A DNA stretch of 64,000 nt, taken from NCBI GenBank assembly GCA_018396725.1, contig JAGTRC010000004.1, positions 1-64,000 on the forward strand, read 5' to 3'. The notes under the pieces are model-generated. The model was not told the origin of the DNA, did not search any database, and saw nothing but the letters and a program-made list of their open reading frames with translations. This DNA is from Candidatus Bathyarchaeota archaeon (lineage in GTDB: Archaea > Thermoproteota > Bathyarchaeia > 40CM-2-53-6 > DTGE01). Position 1 is the stretch's first letter; each line of letters opens with the position of its first letter. Shown one piece after another: positions 33,178 to 43,003 of the stretch. Made by a program: the position numbers and the translations under genes.

Positions 33178-34410
33178 ATGGCCGCGGGGATCGCCCGGAG
33201 GTTAAGGCTCGCCATGGGAGAGGCGTTAGTGAGGCATCTATCCCTGATGGAGCAGAGCCTCCTCGCATTTACATTCAATATTGGGGGGATCCTATCCGGC
33301 CTGATCTTCGCCGTATTCTTCTCGAGACTCCAGGACCCAACCCTCCTAATGCTGCTGCCAGCCATCCTCACCATAAGAGGGAACATAAACGGCATCTTAT
33401 CCAGTAAGCTGGGCACCCTCCTCCACACGGGGAGGATCCTGCCTTCACTAAGGGGGAACACAAGGGATTTTGAGGCGTTGCTCCGATCCACCTTCGTCCT
33501 CACGTTTCAGAGCACCCTCCTCATAGGCTTAATAGCATTCGCGGCTAACCTCGCCTTGAAGAGGATAGATGTCGCCTACCTTCCATTCTTCATATTGATA
33601 CCCACCCTAACGGGCGGGATATCCGTCGCGATCTCGGAGGTTATAACCTCAGCCCTAGCCATATTCACTTTCAGGAGGGGTTTGGACCCCGATGTGCTAA
33701 CGTACCCCGCGATGTCGACAGTGAACGATGTAATGGTTACAGCCATATACTTCGGGGTCTCATGGCTGATGTTGACATGGATCTATTCCATACCCTTCGG
33801 CGTGATAACGTTCCTGGCGGTGGGGGCGGCCTCCATGGCCTTCGCTGTTTTAAACTGGAGGAACGAGATGTTCAAGAGGACTGTCATGGAGGCTACGCCC
33901 GCTATACTCGCATCCCTATCCATGGGGGTCCTAAATGGTGTAATACTGGCCGGATTTAGATCCGAGATAGAGGAGAGCCCGGCGGTTTTGACGGTCTACC
34001 CGGCCCTAATGGACTCCTTGGGGGACATAGGGGCTATAACGGGGGCGACGACCACCACCAAGCTCTTTCTGGGGGAGCTGGAGGCTAAAGCCTCTACGAT
34101 TAAAGAGGCATTGAAGGATTTAATACCGGTTGAGAGCATGGCCTTCCTACTCCACATAGTTTACGCGGCGGTAGGCTTCCTCCTATCGAAGGGGGCTGGC
34201 CTAACGGTGTCCTTCACGAAGCTTATAGGGATAACCCTGGCCTCGAACCTCATGGCATTCCCAGCCATATTCGCTATAGCTTATCTCATCGCGATAATGA
34301 CCTTTAAAAAGGGTTTAGACCCGGATAATTTTGTGATCCCCTTGGAGACCTCCATGGCTGACTCATTGGCCACGCTCTCAGTCTCGATCCTGACGAGGCT
34401 CTTCACATAA
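33178..34410 (+). CDS. MgtE/SLC41-like divalent cation transporter with two repeated domains
   Basis: A 410-residue membrane protein built of two copies of the MgtE integral membrane domain (PF01769 type). The first copy covers about 28-215 and the second about 225-405. The two share the helix-break motif TFRRGLDPDVLTYPAMSTVN versus TFKKGLDPDNFVIPLETSMA, and PAILTIRGNINGILSSKLGT versus PALMDSLGDIGAITGATTTT. There is no N or CBS regulatory domain, unlike bacterial MgtE, so it resembles SLC41-type and archaeal transporters. Likely substrate Mg2+ or another divalent cation. Confidence 0.85.
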   Translation: MAAGIARRLRLAMGEALVRHLSLMEQSLLAFTFNIGGILSGLIFAVFFSRLQDPTLLMLLPAILTIRGNINGILSSKLGTLLHTGRILPSLRGNTRDFEALLRSTFVLTFQSTLLIGLIAFAANLALKRIDVAYLPFFILIPTLTGGISVAISEVITSALAIFTFRRGLDPDVLTYPAMSTVNDVMVTAIYFGVSWLMLTWIYSIPFGVITFLAVGAASMAFAVLNWRNEMFKRTVMEATPAILASLSMGVLNGVILAGFRSEIEESPAVLTVYPALMDSLGDIGAITGATTTTKLFLGELEAKASTIKEALKDLIPVESMAFLLHIVYAAVGFLLSKGAGLTVSFTKLIGITLASNLMAFPAIFAIAYLIAIMTFKKGLDPDNFVIPLETSMADSLATLSVSILTRLFT

Positions 34411-34495
34411 ATCGCTATTTTCGATCCACTATCATCATCCTATTACAAGTACAGGTTTGAGGTAGGGGCTTGAGCCTTTAGAGGCACGTCTTCCT

Positions 34496-35554
34496 TCATG
34501 GGATCGGCCTTTTAAGCCTTATCTTTCCTTTGATCGGTATTTCTTCCCCGCACGAAGCGCAAAAACGACCATCTAAAACTTTAGATCCGATGAGGGAGAA
34601 GCCTAGTCTAGCCAGCAGCAGTCCCCCACATTTAGGGCAATAAGTATTCTCGTAGGGGTGGCCGGGGACGTTCCCGACGTAAGCGTAGTTCACGCCTTCC
34701 CTTACAGCGATCTCCCGGGCCCCCTCCAGGAGTTTAATGTCCGTGCTGGGTCTATCGGTCATCCTGTAGCTTGGATGGAACCTCGTGAAATGTATCGGGG
34801 TGTCAGGTCCCGCCTCAGCCAACAGCCTTATAGCTATCTCCTTCAGCGTCTCAGGGCTGCTATTTACTCCGGGTATGACCAGGGTGACCACCTCCACGTG
34901 GAGGCCGAGCCTCTTGGCTAAACCTATATTCCTCCACACAATTTCTAGATCGGCGCCGCAGAACTTCTCCACAGCCACTCCATCTCCCTTCACATCGATG
35001 TTTATCGCGTCTAAACCCGCGCTGGCCAGCATCCTCAGGGCTCCCTCGGACATATAACCGTTTGAAACGAAGGTATTGTAGTATCCTTTCTTGGAAGCCT
35101 CCCTGAACAGATCTAGGCTGTACTCGAAGAGGAGGGTGGGCTCATTAAAGGACATTGATGTGCCGTTGCATCCCATCCTGCCCATAAGCTCCATGAACTC
35201 CTTAACCGAGATGAAGTTCGGATTGCAGGGATCAGGCTTAACCTTGGAGATCTCCCAGTTCTGACACCAGGGGCAGGTGAAGTTGCAACTCCAACTCCCA
35301 ACTGTGAGGGCGAGGCTTCCAGGCCAGAAATGGTAGAAAGGCTTCTTTTCGATGGGATTAGCCGAAATAGAGGAGACATCCCCATAAACCATCGTGTAAA
35401 GCCTCCCATTCACGTTACGCCTCGTACCGCAGAAGCCCTCTCCTCCATCGGGGATCACGCACCCCCTCCCGCACAGCAGGCATCGAACCATTCCCTCCCC
35501 CTCAACCTCGTAGAGGAGGGCTTCTCTAACTGTAGGTGAATTCAACATCTGCAA
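34496..35554 (-). CDS. AmmeMemoRadiSam-type radical SAM protein (PflA-like, COG1180)
   Basis: A 352-residue radical SAM enzyme. The N-terminal cysteine segment CLLCGRGCVIPDGGEGFCG is followed by FYHFWPGSLALTVGSWSC, with the cluster motif CNFTCPWCQNWEIS (C-x3-C-x2-C, about 92-99), then SFNEPTLLFEYSLDL and FVSNGYMS. The C-terminus has a zinc-ribbon-like CPKCGGLL and CASCGEEIP. This layout is the AmmeMemoRadiSam radical SAM component, which usually occurs with AMMECR1 and Memo proteins; neither is in this window. Substrate unknown. Confidence 0.85.
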   Translation of the reverse strand: MQMLNSPTVREALLYEVEGEGMVRCLLCGRGCVIPDGGEGFCGTRRNVNGRLYTMVYGDVSSISANPIEKKPFYHFWPGSLALTVGSWSCNFTCPWCQNWEISKVKPDPCNPNFISVKEFMELMGRMGCNGTSMSFNEPTLLFEYSLDLFREASKKGYYNTFVSNGYMSEGALRMLASAGLDAINIDVKGDGVAVEKFCGADLEIVWRNIGLAKRLGLHVEVVTLVIPGVNSSPETLKEIAIRLLAEAGPDTPIHFTRFHPSYRMTDRPSTDIKLLEGAREIAVREGVNYAYVGNVPGHPYENTYCPKCGGLLLARLGFSLIGSKVLDGRFCASCGEEIPIKGKIRLKRPIP

Positions 35555-35844
35555 CCACTGCCGGGATAGGCTCCGCTTATAAGCCGGAATCCCCCATCCA
35601 TAGATAAGGGCTTACTACGGATTAATTTTAACCCAACCTATAGGCATTACTTAACCCTTATTCTGATAGGACCTTGTTGGATCTAAGGGTGGGGATATGG
35701 AACTCCTCCACGGAGCCCCAGCATGAACAGGCTCCATCCAATTGCGGGTCTTCCATACCTTGATAGTAGATTTTTTAAGTCTAATCGGCCTCTAAGTGAT
35801 TACATGTCTGGAGGTTTATTCCGTCAAGTTGGAGGTGGAATTTA

Positions 35845-36411
35845 ATGCCCATAGCTTTGAGCTTGGATTCCGAGAGGGATGCCCTAACCGAGGCGGCTAA
35901 GCTCATGCTCGTATCGGCTAGGACGGCCCCGAAGTCCGGGGGTAAGGACGATGTAAAGACCGCCCTGGTAACCGGCCTTGAGAAGGATAGACTGGCTGAG
36001 GAGATGGAGCTCATAGGGAGGGAGCGTGGGAGCGAGGGATTCATGAGGGATGCGAGGAACGTGAGGGATTCCGAAGTCATTGTATTGATAGGCGTTAACG
36101 GATTGAAAAAGTTTGGCCTCAACTGCGGAGCATGCGGCTACGGAAGCTGTGAGGGGTTCGCCCAAGCGGTGGAGGAGGGCAGGAGGGGCCTAGACTATAA
36201 GGGCCCGACCTGCGTCTTCAAAGCCCTAGACTTAGGCATAGCCTTGGGATCAGCCGTGAAGACCGCGAGCCTACTCAACGTTGATAACCGTATAATGTAT
36301 AGGATAGGGGCGGCGGCTTTAAGGCTCGGATACATGAAAGAAACAGAAGTCAACGTGGTTATGGGTATACCGTTGTCCGCTAAGGGGAAGAACATATACT
36401 TCGACAGGTGA
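35845..36411 (+). CDS. DUF2148 ferredoxin-like domain protein
   Basis: A 188-residue protein with LTEAAKLMLVSARTAPKSGG at the N-terminus, VIVLIGVNGL in the middle and a four-cysteine cluster GLNCGACGYGSCEGF followed by a fifth Cys in GPTCVFKALDLGIALGSAVK. DUF2148 proteins are small iron-sulfur proteins of anaerobes with unknown partners; the N-terminal part resembles a nitroreductase-like fragment. It is monocistronic as far as I can see. Confidence 0.8.
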   Translation: MPIALSLDSERDALTEAAKLMLVSARTAPKSGGKDDVKTALVTGLEKDRLAEEMELIGRERGSEGFMRDARNVRDSEVIVLIGVNGLKKFGLNCGACGYGSCEGFAQAVEEGRRGLDYKGPTCVFKALDLGIALGSAVKTASLLNVDNRIMYRIGAAALRLGYMKETEVNVVMGIPLSAKGKNIYFDR

Positions 36412-36495
36412 GATCGGATGCCTCCATCGGAGGATCCCCACGTCGATTAAAGGCTCAGCACATGGCAGCTTCCTCACATTTTTTATCCGTTAGGT

Positions 36496-37191
36496 CTAGT
36501 TTATGTTTATTTTCCTGATGAGCTTCGGGGGCGAAAACTTCAGGCCATATCTCCTAAGGTTCTCACCTATCTCCTCGGGTCTTCTCAGGAGCGATTCGAT
36601 CCCCTCAACGTGGGCTGCTCCTACAACGGCTAGGATTTTAGGCTCCTCACCCCTGTCGATTCTCTGAGTGGCTATCCAAGCTATTCTAGCCGCCATGATT
36701 GTATTTCTCTCCTCTATGAGTACGCGCCATATATGGGGGGCTCTCCTCCTGAGGTTCTCCAGCCTCTCCACGTTCCTCTTTAAAACTTCGTCCTTTAAGC
36801 CCAGCTCCCACATCCTATACTCATCGTCCACAGGCCTGAACCATGGATAGCCTATTCTGCTATACCATTCATGCCGGTTTTCCGGTGCGGCCCCCATCCT
36901 CATCCGCATCTCATTCTCCGACATGTCTATGAGCCATATGTCAGCGTTGGAGTTTCCGAACGCCTCCACTGCCCCTATGAACTCGCACTTCAGGGCCTGA
37001 ACCATCGATGACCCATTCAGACCCTGGAGGATCCGGAACCTGTCCATGTCGAGTTCGATAGCTAAATCCGTCGGCTTAAGCTCCTGCACAGCCTCGCAGG
37101 CTTCCCTGAGGCTTCGTAGGGTGAAATGGGCCGTCCCCAACACCGTCACGTACCTCGTATAATCCACATCTAAGATTTCCAAGCTCAACAC
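36496..37191 (-). CDS. TraB/PrgY/GumN-family protein
   Basis: A 231-residue protein: YVTVLGTAHFTLRSLREACE (G-T-x-H motif, about 15), LAIELDMDRFRIL (conserved E-L-D), RNTIMAARIAW and AVVGAAHVEGIESLL (G-x-x-H motif, about 203). These two histidine-bearing motifs define the TIKI/TraB fold, proposed metal-dependent proteases or peptide-pheromone inhibitors. Archaeal members often carry membrane helices at the C-terminus; this one is short and appears soluble. Confidence 0.82.
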   Translation of the reverse strand: MLSLEILDVDYTRYVTVLGTAHFTLRSLREACEAVQELKPTDLAIELDMDRFRILQGLNGSSMVQALKCEFIGAVEAFGNSNADIWLIDMSENEMRMRMGAAPENRHEWYSRIGYPWFRPVDDEYRMWELGLKDEVLKRNVERLENLRRRAPHIWRVLIEERNTIMAARIAWIATQRIDRGEEPKILAVVGAAHVEGIESLLRRPEEIGENLRRYGLKFSPPKLIRKININ

Positions 37192-37360
37192 CCGACCGTA
37201 GATTGGCTCATCGGTTTTAGCTTGCCTATAAGGCTTAATTTTTGCGGGCCTGGGGCCTCTACATTATTTGTGGCACTCAATTATTTAACGCAGTTTAAAA
37301 TTATATTTAAACATTACTGAACGTAAACTCCTCGGCAAGAGGGCATCCCACCGCAAAGGA

Positions 37361-37879
37361 TTAGGCCTTCCCGTAATCCAAGCGCTCCATCAGAAGCCTA
37401 GATCTACCTAGCATTTTAAGAAGTATGTATCCCATGCCGTTAACTGATATTAAGCTCCCTGTAAACACTCCTAGAAACGATACTTTGAAGGGAACCGTTA
37501 ATAGGAAGCTTAGATAGCCTCCGACTACGGCTGATACTATGAGAGTCTGGAGGGAGGATCCGATCAGCCAGCTTCCCTTGAACCTGCCCCGCCCCACCCT
37601 CCACCCAACGTAGCCCGCAGCCAGGTTTGCAAGTCCTCCCCCCACCACGTCCAACGCGCCCAATCCGCCGAAAAAGTTCGCAACAGTGCATCCTATGGTC
37701 ACGCCTAATATCGCAGGCCAACCCCCGATTATCGTGAGGGGGAGTAGGGCATCGGCCACCCTAACCTGGGTTACATAGAAACTTATCGGGGCCAGGACCA
37801 CCACGCCAACCACGTAGAGGGCCGCGAAGACGGCGGATAAAGAGATAAAGTGAGCGTCGATCCTATCAGCAGCCCTCAA
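37361..37879 (-). CDS. QueT-family membrane protein (queuosine/archaeosine precursor ECF S-component)
   Basis: A 172-residue protein with five to six helices. VRVADALLPLTIIGGWPAIL and VTIGCTVANFFGGLGALDVV followed by GGGLANLAAGYVGW match the QueT family of substrate-specific subunits for ECF importers, thought to take up a queuosine precursor. In an archaeon the precursor could feed archaeosine or queuosine-type tRNA modification. No ECF ATPase or T-component gene is next to it, so it would share a module encoded elsewhere. Confidence 0.8.
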   Translation of the reverse strand: MRAADRIDAHFISLSAVFAALYVVGVVVLAPISFYVTQVRVADALLPLTIIGGWPAILGVTIGCTVANFFGGLGALDVVGGGLANLAAGYVGWRVGRGRFKGSWLIGSSLQTLIVSAVVGGYLSFLLTVPFKVSFLGVFTGSLISVNGMGYILLKMLGRSRLLMERLDYGKA

Positions 37880-38268
37880 GCCTCTTCCCTCTTCACCCGG
37901 GGTTTATATAAAGGCGGAACGGGGAGAGGGCCCCTCACCCGCCCATCCGCACCATATACTGGATGCAGGATGAATAAAAAGGTTTCATCGAGTCCCATTC
38001 CGCTCAACCCCGCCTGCTTCACCGGATAGGGGAGCATCGAAGTATCTGGTCCAAGGGATGAGGGCTGGGGGCAATCCATGGCAGAGCGAGGCCTCCCCAG
38101 GAGCTGGATCAGCCCTGTTACACCTCATGGATCTCACGAATCTCTCATCCCCCCATGGGATATAGGGCTTCCACGTAGAACCTTCACGTCCACGGCCTAT
38201 CCGTAGATAATCTTATATTGAGATTCCAAGATTATGGTGCAGCTTCGATCCCGTGGATCGTGGATATC
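37880..38268 (+). other. Gap of 390 bases before the second aldehyde oxidoreductase gene
   Basis: No gene is recognisable. A plus-strand TATA-like CTTATATTG lies at about 38211-38219 and supports transcription from near 38240, and hence the ATG at 38269 rather than the open frame from 38218. On the minus strand TTTATATAAA (about 37900-37909) is a good TATA for the QueT gene. Confidence 0.45.
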
Positions 38269-40074
38269 ATGTATGGGTGGGGTGGAAGGATCTTAAAGGT
38301 GGACTTGTCGAGGTCTAAATCCATCGTGGAGAGGCTTGACGGGGTGGATGCCTTAAACTTCATAGGTGGGAGGGGTCTAGCCGTCAAACTCCTATGGGAT
38401 AACCTGCCTCCAGGGGTTGATCCTCTCTCGCCTGAGAACATACTCGTCTTCTCGGTTGGCCCACTGACGGGACTACCTATTCCGAGTAGTGGGAAGCTGG
38501 TGGTCGCCGCCAAGAGCCCCCTAACCCTAGGCTATGGGGATGGCAGTATAGGATCAAATGCAGCCGTTCAATTGAGGAGGACCGGCTTCGACGCCGTCAT
38601 GGTTAAGGGTAAGGCTGAGAGGCCCTGCATACTCCTCGTAGAGGAAGGGGGGGCTGAGATACTCGACGCTGAGGGGGTTTGGGGTCTCGAGACCTCCAGG
38701 GTGGAGGAGAAGCTTAAGGAGGAGCATGGGGGGGATGCGGGTGTCCTATCCATAGGACCCGCTGGCGAGCGTTTAATCAGGTACGCCAACGTCGTCTCCC
38801 AGGGCGGCAGGGCTGGTGGTAGACCTGGAATAGGCGCCGTCATGGGCTCCAAGATGTTGAAGGCGGTGGTCGTCAAAGGGGGTGGCTCGCCCAAGCTCTC
38901 GGATCCGGAGGCCTTGAAGCGTTTGGGATCCGAAGCCTACAAGGAGATACTGGACAAGCCCAACTACAGGTTCTGGATGAGGCAGGGCACCATGGCCACC
39001 ATAGCGTGGAGCCAAAGCCACGGGGTTCTACCCTCCTTCAACTTCAGGGAGGGCGTCTTCGAAGGGGCCGACGGGATAGGGGGCGACTTCATGGAATCCA
39101 TTAAGATCTCCCAGAGGGGCTGCCCCAACTGCAATATGATCTGCGGGAACATAGTTAGGGATTCCGCGGGCATGGAGGTGGAGCTTGACTACGAGAACGT
39201 CGCCATGCTGGGCTCCAATATAGGATTAGGCGACCTCAGGAAAGTAGCCTACTTGAACAGGCTCGCCGATGGATACGGTCTGGACACCATATCTCTAGGA
39301 AACGCGGTAGGATTCGCCATGGAATCCTCCGAGAAAGGAGTTATAGAGGAGGAGGTGGAGTGGGGTGACTTCCAGGCGGTAGAGAGCCTAATAGACGACA
39401 TAGTGGAGAAGAGGGGGATCGGATCCGTATTGGGGTTGGGGGTGAGGAAGGCCTCGGAGATCATAGGATCTGAAAGCTGGACTTGGGCGATGCATGTGAA
39501 GGGCTTAGAGGTCTCCGCCTACGACTGCCATTCCACACCTGGAATGGCACTGGCGTACGGGACCTCCCCGATAGGCGCCCACCATAAAGACGCGTGGGTC
39601 ATAGCCTGGGAGGTAACACAGGGCGGGGAAGGCTACGGCGAAGAGAAGGTAGATAAGGTCATCGAACTGCAGAGGATCAGGGGCGGGCTATTCGAGTCCC
39701 TGACGACCTGCCGCCTCCCATGGGTCGAGGTGGAGCTGAGCCTCGACTGGTATCCGAGGTTCTTTGAATCCGCAACTGGGGTGCGGCTCAGCCTGGAAGG
39801 GATGTACACGGTCTCGGATAGGATATACTCCCTGATAAGGGCCTTCTGGGTAAGGGAGCTGGCCCAGGGCTGGAGCCATAAACTCGATATACCGCCCCCG
39901 AGGTGGTTCAGGGATCCCCCCTCAAAAGGCCCGACCAGGGACTCTAAGCTGGACTATCAGAGATACCTAGAGATGCTTCAACTCTACTATAGGAAGAGGG
40001 GATGGGACACGGAGGGCATACCCACAAAGGCAACCCTGACGAGGCTGGGCCTCGAATACGCAGCCTCCTCCTAG
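38269..40074 (+). CDS. Tungsten aldehyde:ferredoxin oxidoreductase family protein (second copy)
   Basis: About 601 residues; the start at ATG 38269 gives YGWGGRILKVDLSRSKSIVE, the normal AOR N-terminus. PSSGKLVVAAKSPLTLGYGD, GRPGIGAVMGSKMLKAVVVK and CPNCNMICGNIVRD (cluster Cys) plus the late Cys in LTTCRLPWVE are typical. It shares the EGIPTKATLTRLGL-like end with the copy at 20082, yet differs over most of its length, so the two probably use different aldehydes. It has its own promoter. Confidence 0.87.
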   Translation: MYGWGGRILKVDLSRSKSIVERLDGVDALNFIGGRGLAVKLLWDNLPPGVDPLSPENILVFSVGPLTGLPIPSSGKLVVAAKSPLTLGYGDGSIGSNAAVQLRRTGFDAVMVKGKAERPCILLVEEGGAEILDAEGVWGLETSRVEEKLKEEHGGDAGVLSIGPAGERLIRYANVVSQGGRAGGRPGIGAVMGSKMLKAVVVKGGGSPKLSDPEALKRLGSEAYKEILDKPNYRFWMRQGTMATIAWSQSHGVLPSFNFREGVFEGADGIGGDFMESIKISQRGCPNCNMICGNIVRDSAGMEVELDYENVAMLGSNIGLGDLRKVAYLNRLADGYGLDTISLGNAVGFAMESSEKGVIEEEVEWGDFQAVESLIDDIVEKRGIGSVLGLGVRKASEIIGSESWTWAMHVKGLEVSAYDCHSTPGMALAYGTSPIGAHHKDAWVIAWEVTQGGEGYGEEKVDKVIELQRIRGGLFESLTTCRLPWVEVELSLDWYPRFFESATGVRLSLEGMYTVSDRIYSLIRAFWVRELAQGWSHKLDIPPPRWFRDPPSKGPTRDSKLDYQRYLEMLQLYYRKRGWDTEGIPTKATLTRLGLEYAASS

Positions 40075-40153
40075 CACGGGTCCATCCCTACTGAACGGCT
40101 TGATCCAGCCTCCAACGATGAAGGATCGGATCCGAAGGGGTGAAGGCATCTCC

Positions 40154-41218
40154 TCAGCATATCCTGGGTATGGGGTCCCCTATGGGAGGGGGGACCAGCC
40201 TTCTACCCCCCACCTCAGTCCTCAAGACCACGCCCTCGAAGGTATTCACAGCCTCACCTATCAAGGCTGCGTCCCGTCCTTCAGGGGTAGACCTCAACTC
40301 CTCCAGGATCTCCTCGGCCTTCCCGGGAACCACGGCTATCAGGAGCTTTCCCTCATTCCCCACCTCTAAGGGATCTATCCCCAGCATTTCGCAGGCGGCC
40401 CTAACACCCTCCTTGACGGGTATGGAGGCCTCCTCTAATTCCAAGCCCACCCCGGATTTCCTACTCCACTCGTTCAGGGCCGCGGCGAGGCCGCCCCTGG
40501 TAGGATCCTTCATGGCTACGATCCCCCCTATTTTTAGGAGCTCCTCCACGACCTTGTTTAAAGGTTTGATGTCCGATTCAAGCTTGGCTCCGAACCCGTA
40601 GCCCTCCCTGTAAGCCATGAGGGCCATCCCGTGATCCCCTATAGTCCCTGAGACTATCAATTTATCCCCTGGCCTCAGATTGGAGTCTAGGAGCCACCTC
40701 CCCCCAACCCTGACACCCCTAGACTCCTCTACGACCCTGAGGTTCCCATCCAGAAACGGGCTCCTGAAGCCTATGCCTGAAGTATTCACTATGAGGCCCT
40801 CTAAGGCACCCTTCTCTAAGACTTTAGTGTCCCCTGTGGCTATGTGGACTCCAGCCATCCTGCAGGTATCCCTCATACTCGAAAGGATCCTCTCAAGATC
40901 TGAGAACGGAAAGCCCTCCTCGATCAACAGTGCACATGATAAAGCCACAGGCCTAGCCCCCAAGACGGCTAGGTCGTTGACAGTCCCGGCCACAGCTAAA
41001 CTACCGATGTCGCCCCCTGGAAAGAACAGGGGCTTCACCGTGTGGGAGTCGGAGGTGAAGACCACCCCCTCGACAACGGCTGAATCGTCCAAGGCCTCCA
41101 ATGGAACCTCGAAGCTCCCCCCCTTAAAGAAGCTCAGGATAAACCTGTCGATGAACTCCTGCATGAACAAGCCGCCGGCGCCGTGAACAAGCCTAACCCT
41201 ATCCTCCAAAGAGCGCAT
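40154..41218 (-). CDS. hypE: Hydrogenase maturation protein HypE
   Basis: A 354-residue AIR-synthase-like protein. LVHGAGGLFMQEFI at the N-terminus, FTSDSHTVKPLFFPGGDIGS, AGTVNDLAVLGARP, KDPTRGGLAAALNEWS and the C-terminal PRIC are all HypE hallmarks. HypE dehydrates the carbamoylated C-terminal cysteine to thiocyanate, the cyanide donor for the NiFe site. The terminal Cys is present. The other hyp genes are not in the window. The hydrogenase structural genes lie 8.4 kb away. Confidence 0.93.
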   Translation of the reverse strand: MRSLEDRVRLVHGAGGLFMQEFIDRFILSFFKGGSFEVPLEALDDSAVVEGVVFTSDSHTVKPLFFPGGDIGSLAVAGTVNDLAVLGARPVALSCALLIEEGFPFSDLERILSSMRDTCRMAGVHIATGDTKVLEKGALEGLIVNTSGIGFRSPFLDGNLRVVEESRGVRVGGRWLLDSNLRPGDKLIVSGTIGDHGMALMAYREGYGFGAKLESDIKPLNKVVEELLKIGGIVAMKDPTRGGLAAALNEWSRKSGVGLELEEASIPVKEGVRAACEMLGIDPLEVGNEGKLLIAVVPGKAEEILEELRSTPEGRDAALIGEAVNTFEGVVLRTEVGGRRLVPPPIGDPIPRIC

Positions 41219-41329
41219 CCTCCCAGCTTACCCATGAGATACCGAGGGGAGAATGGAGAAACCATTAAATAAATAGATGCCTACCCTTTTAGGATGCATC
41301 GTCGAATAGTTGGAGGGGGATTTTAGGAT

Positions 41330-42502
41330 TTGGCTGAACCGTTAGCTACGATAGTGTCCACGGGGATCTCATATTTCGGGAGGAGGGATGGAGTCTACGC
41401 CAGGGAGTTGTTCAGGGAGGCCGCTGAAGAGGCCTTCAACAACTGTCCAAACCTGGATCCTGGAAGGGATCTCAAAGCCATCTTCGTAGGTCAGATGAGC
41501 GACCTCTTTGAGCATCAAGGCCACGTTGGGGCTATGATATCGGATTGGCTGGCCTTAAGCGAGATCCCGGCCCTGAGGACCGAAGCGGCATGTGCATCCT
41601 CTGGTGCAGCCCTCAGATGCGGGATAATGGCCGTGGCGTCCCGCCTCTGCGATGTGGTGCTTGTAGGGGGGGTGGAGAAGATGACCCATATACCCACCCC
41701 TAAAGCCGTGGAGGCCCTGGCTACAGCCGCTGACTATCCCATGGAGCAGTGGAACGGAGTAACCTTTCCAGGCCTCTACGCGTTAATGGCTACAGCCCAT
41801 ATGAACCGTTATGGAACCACGGAGGAGCAGTTGGCGATGATAGCAGTGAAAAACCATAGGAACGGCGCTAAGAACCCCAAGGCGCATCTAAGGAAGGAGG
41901 TGGCCCTCGATGACGTGTTGAACTCGAGGATGGTGGCGTGGCCCTTAAAGCTCTACGACTGCTCCCTCATAACCGATGGGGCCTCGTGCGCCATCCTCAC
42001 CAGACCGGAGCTCGCGAGGAAGTATACGGACACCCCCATCCATATAACGGCATCAGCCCAGTCCCATGACACCTTAAACCTGGCGGATAGGGAGGAGCTC
42101 ACAACCTTGAAGGCTGCGAGGAAAGCCGCCCGGCAGGCATATGAGATGGCTAAGATAAGGCCTGGGGATGTGGATGTGGCTGAGGTTCACGACTGCTTCA
42201 CAATAGCGGAGCTCATGGCCTATGAGGACCTCGGCTTCTGTAAGCCCGGCCTCGGAGGGAAGCTCATCCAAGAAGGCGTGACGGAGATAGGGGGTGGCAT
42301 ACCCGTTAACCCCAGCGGAGGCTTGAAATCTAAAGGCCATCCGGTCGGGGCCACCGGGGTAGCCCAGGTCCACGAGATATTCCTCCAGCTCAGGGGGGAG
42401 GCAGGCCAGAGGCAGGTTGCCGGGGCGGAGATAGGCTTAACCCATAACGTAGGGGGGTCAGGGGCGACAGCGATAATCCATATTCTCAGGAGGGGCGACT
42501 GA
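41330..42502 (+). CDS. Archaeal acetyl-CoA acetyltransferase-type thiolase
   Basis: A 390-residue thiolase starting at TTG 41330. The nucleophilic Cys is in RTEAACASSGAALRCGI (about 86). HDCFTIAELMAYEDLG, NPSGGLKSKGHPVGATGVAQ (catalytic His) and THNVGGSGATAIIHIL at the end (usual Cys replaced by His-Asn) match archaeal acetoacetyl-CoA thiolases and non-decarboxylating SCP-x-like thiolases. The next gene, two bases on, is a DUF35 protein, the usual scaffold partner in mevalonate synthesis. HMG-CoA synthase is not adjacent, so other CoA chemistry is possible. Confidence 0.88.
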   Translation: MAEPLATIVSTGISYFGRRDGVYARELFREAAEEAFNNCPNLDPGRDLKAIFVGQMSDLFEHQGHVGAMISDWLALSEIPALRTEAACASSGAALRCGIMAVASRLCDVVLVGGVEKMTHIPTPKAVEALATAADYPMEQWNGVTFPGLYALMATAHMNRYGTTEEQLAMIAVKNHRNGAKNPKAHLRKEVALDDVLNSRMVAWPLKLYDCSLITDGASCAILTRPELARKYTDTPIHITASAQSHDTLNLADREELTTLKAARKAARQAYEMAKIRPGDVDVAEVHDCFTIAELMAYEDLGFCKPGLGGKLIQEGVTEIGGGIPVNPSGGLKSKGHPVGATGVAQVHEIFLQLRGEAGQRQVAGAEIGLTHNVGGSGATAIIHILRRGD

Positions 42503-42503
42503 G

Positions 42504-42911
42504 ATGGAGGAGGGGCCCTCAATAGAGGGGTTCTACCGGAGATGCTCCGCTAAGACCCTATACCTGGCGAGATGCGGTGGATGTAAGAGCGTCTATGGAT
42601 CCCCTAGAACCATATGTCCAAGGTGTGGATCTAGGGATCTTGCCTGGATCCCGTCGAAGGGGCTGGGGAGGCTGGTAACATGGACGATCATATACGTGGC
42701 TCCGCCCGGGTTCCAGGAAAAGGCTCCATACGCGATGGGCGTAGTGGAGCTTGAAGAGGGGGGTAGGATCCTCTCAGCCATAGAGAACGTGGAGCCCGAA
42801 AAGCTGAGGGTGGGATTAAAACTTAAGATAAACTATTATGAATCACGCGGAGAGGGAGGGGAATGGCCCCAATGGCCGAGATACTACTTCGAACCTGTCG
42901 ATGAGAAATAA
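42504..42911 (+). CDS. DUF35 zinc-ribbon/OB-fold protein, thiolase partner
   Basis: A 135-residue protein with a rubredoxin-like zinc ribbon CGGCKSVYGSPRTICPRCGS (about 22-41) followed by an OB fold (GLGRLVTWTIIYVAPPGFQE, PYAMGVVELEEGGRILSAIE). Such proteins bind CoA and hold thiolase and HMG-CoA synthase together. The start nearly touches the thiolase stop, so the pair is one unit. Confidence 0.9.
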   Translation: MEEGPSIEGFYRRCSAKTLYLARCGGCKSVYGSPRTICPRCGSRDLAWIPSKGLGRLVTWTIIYVAPPGFQEKAPYAMGVVELEEGGRILSAIENVEPEKLRVGLKLKINYYESRGEGGEWPQWPRYYFEPVDEK

Positions 42912-43003
42912 AATGATGGGATCACAGGGATCCTTTAAATTCCTGAGCTCCACCTTCCGGAACCCTTTAAACGTTAAAGCCCCAAAGTTAGATGGGGGCA
43001 TGA

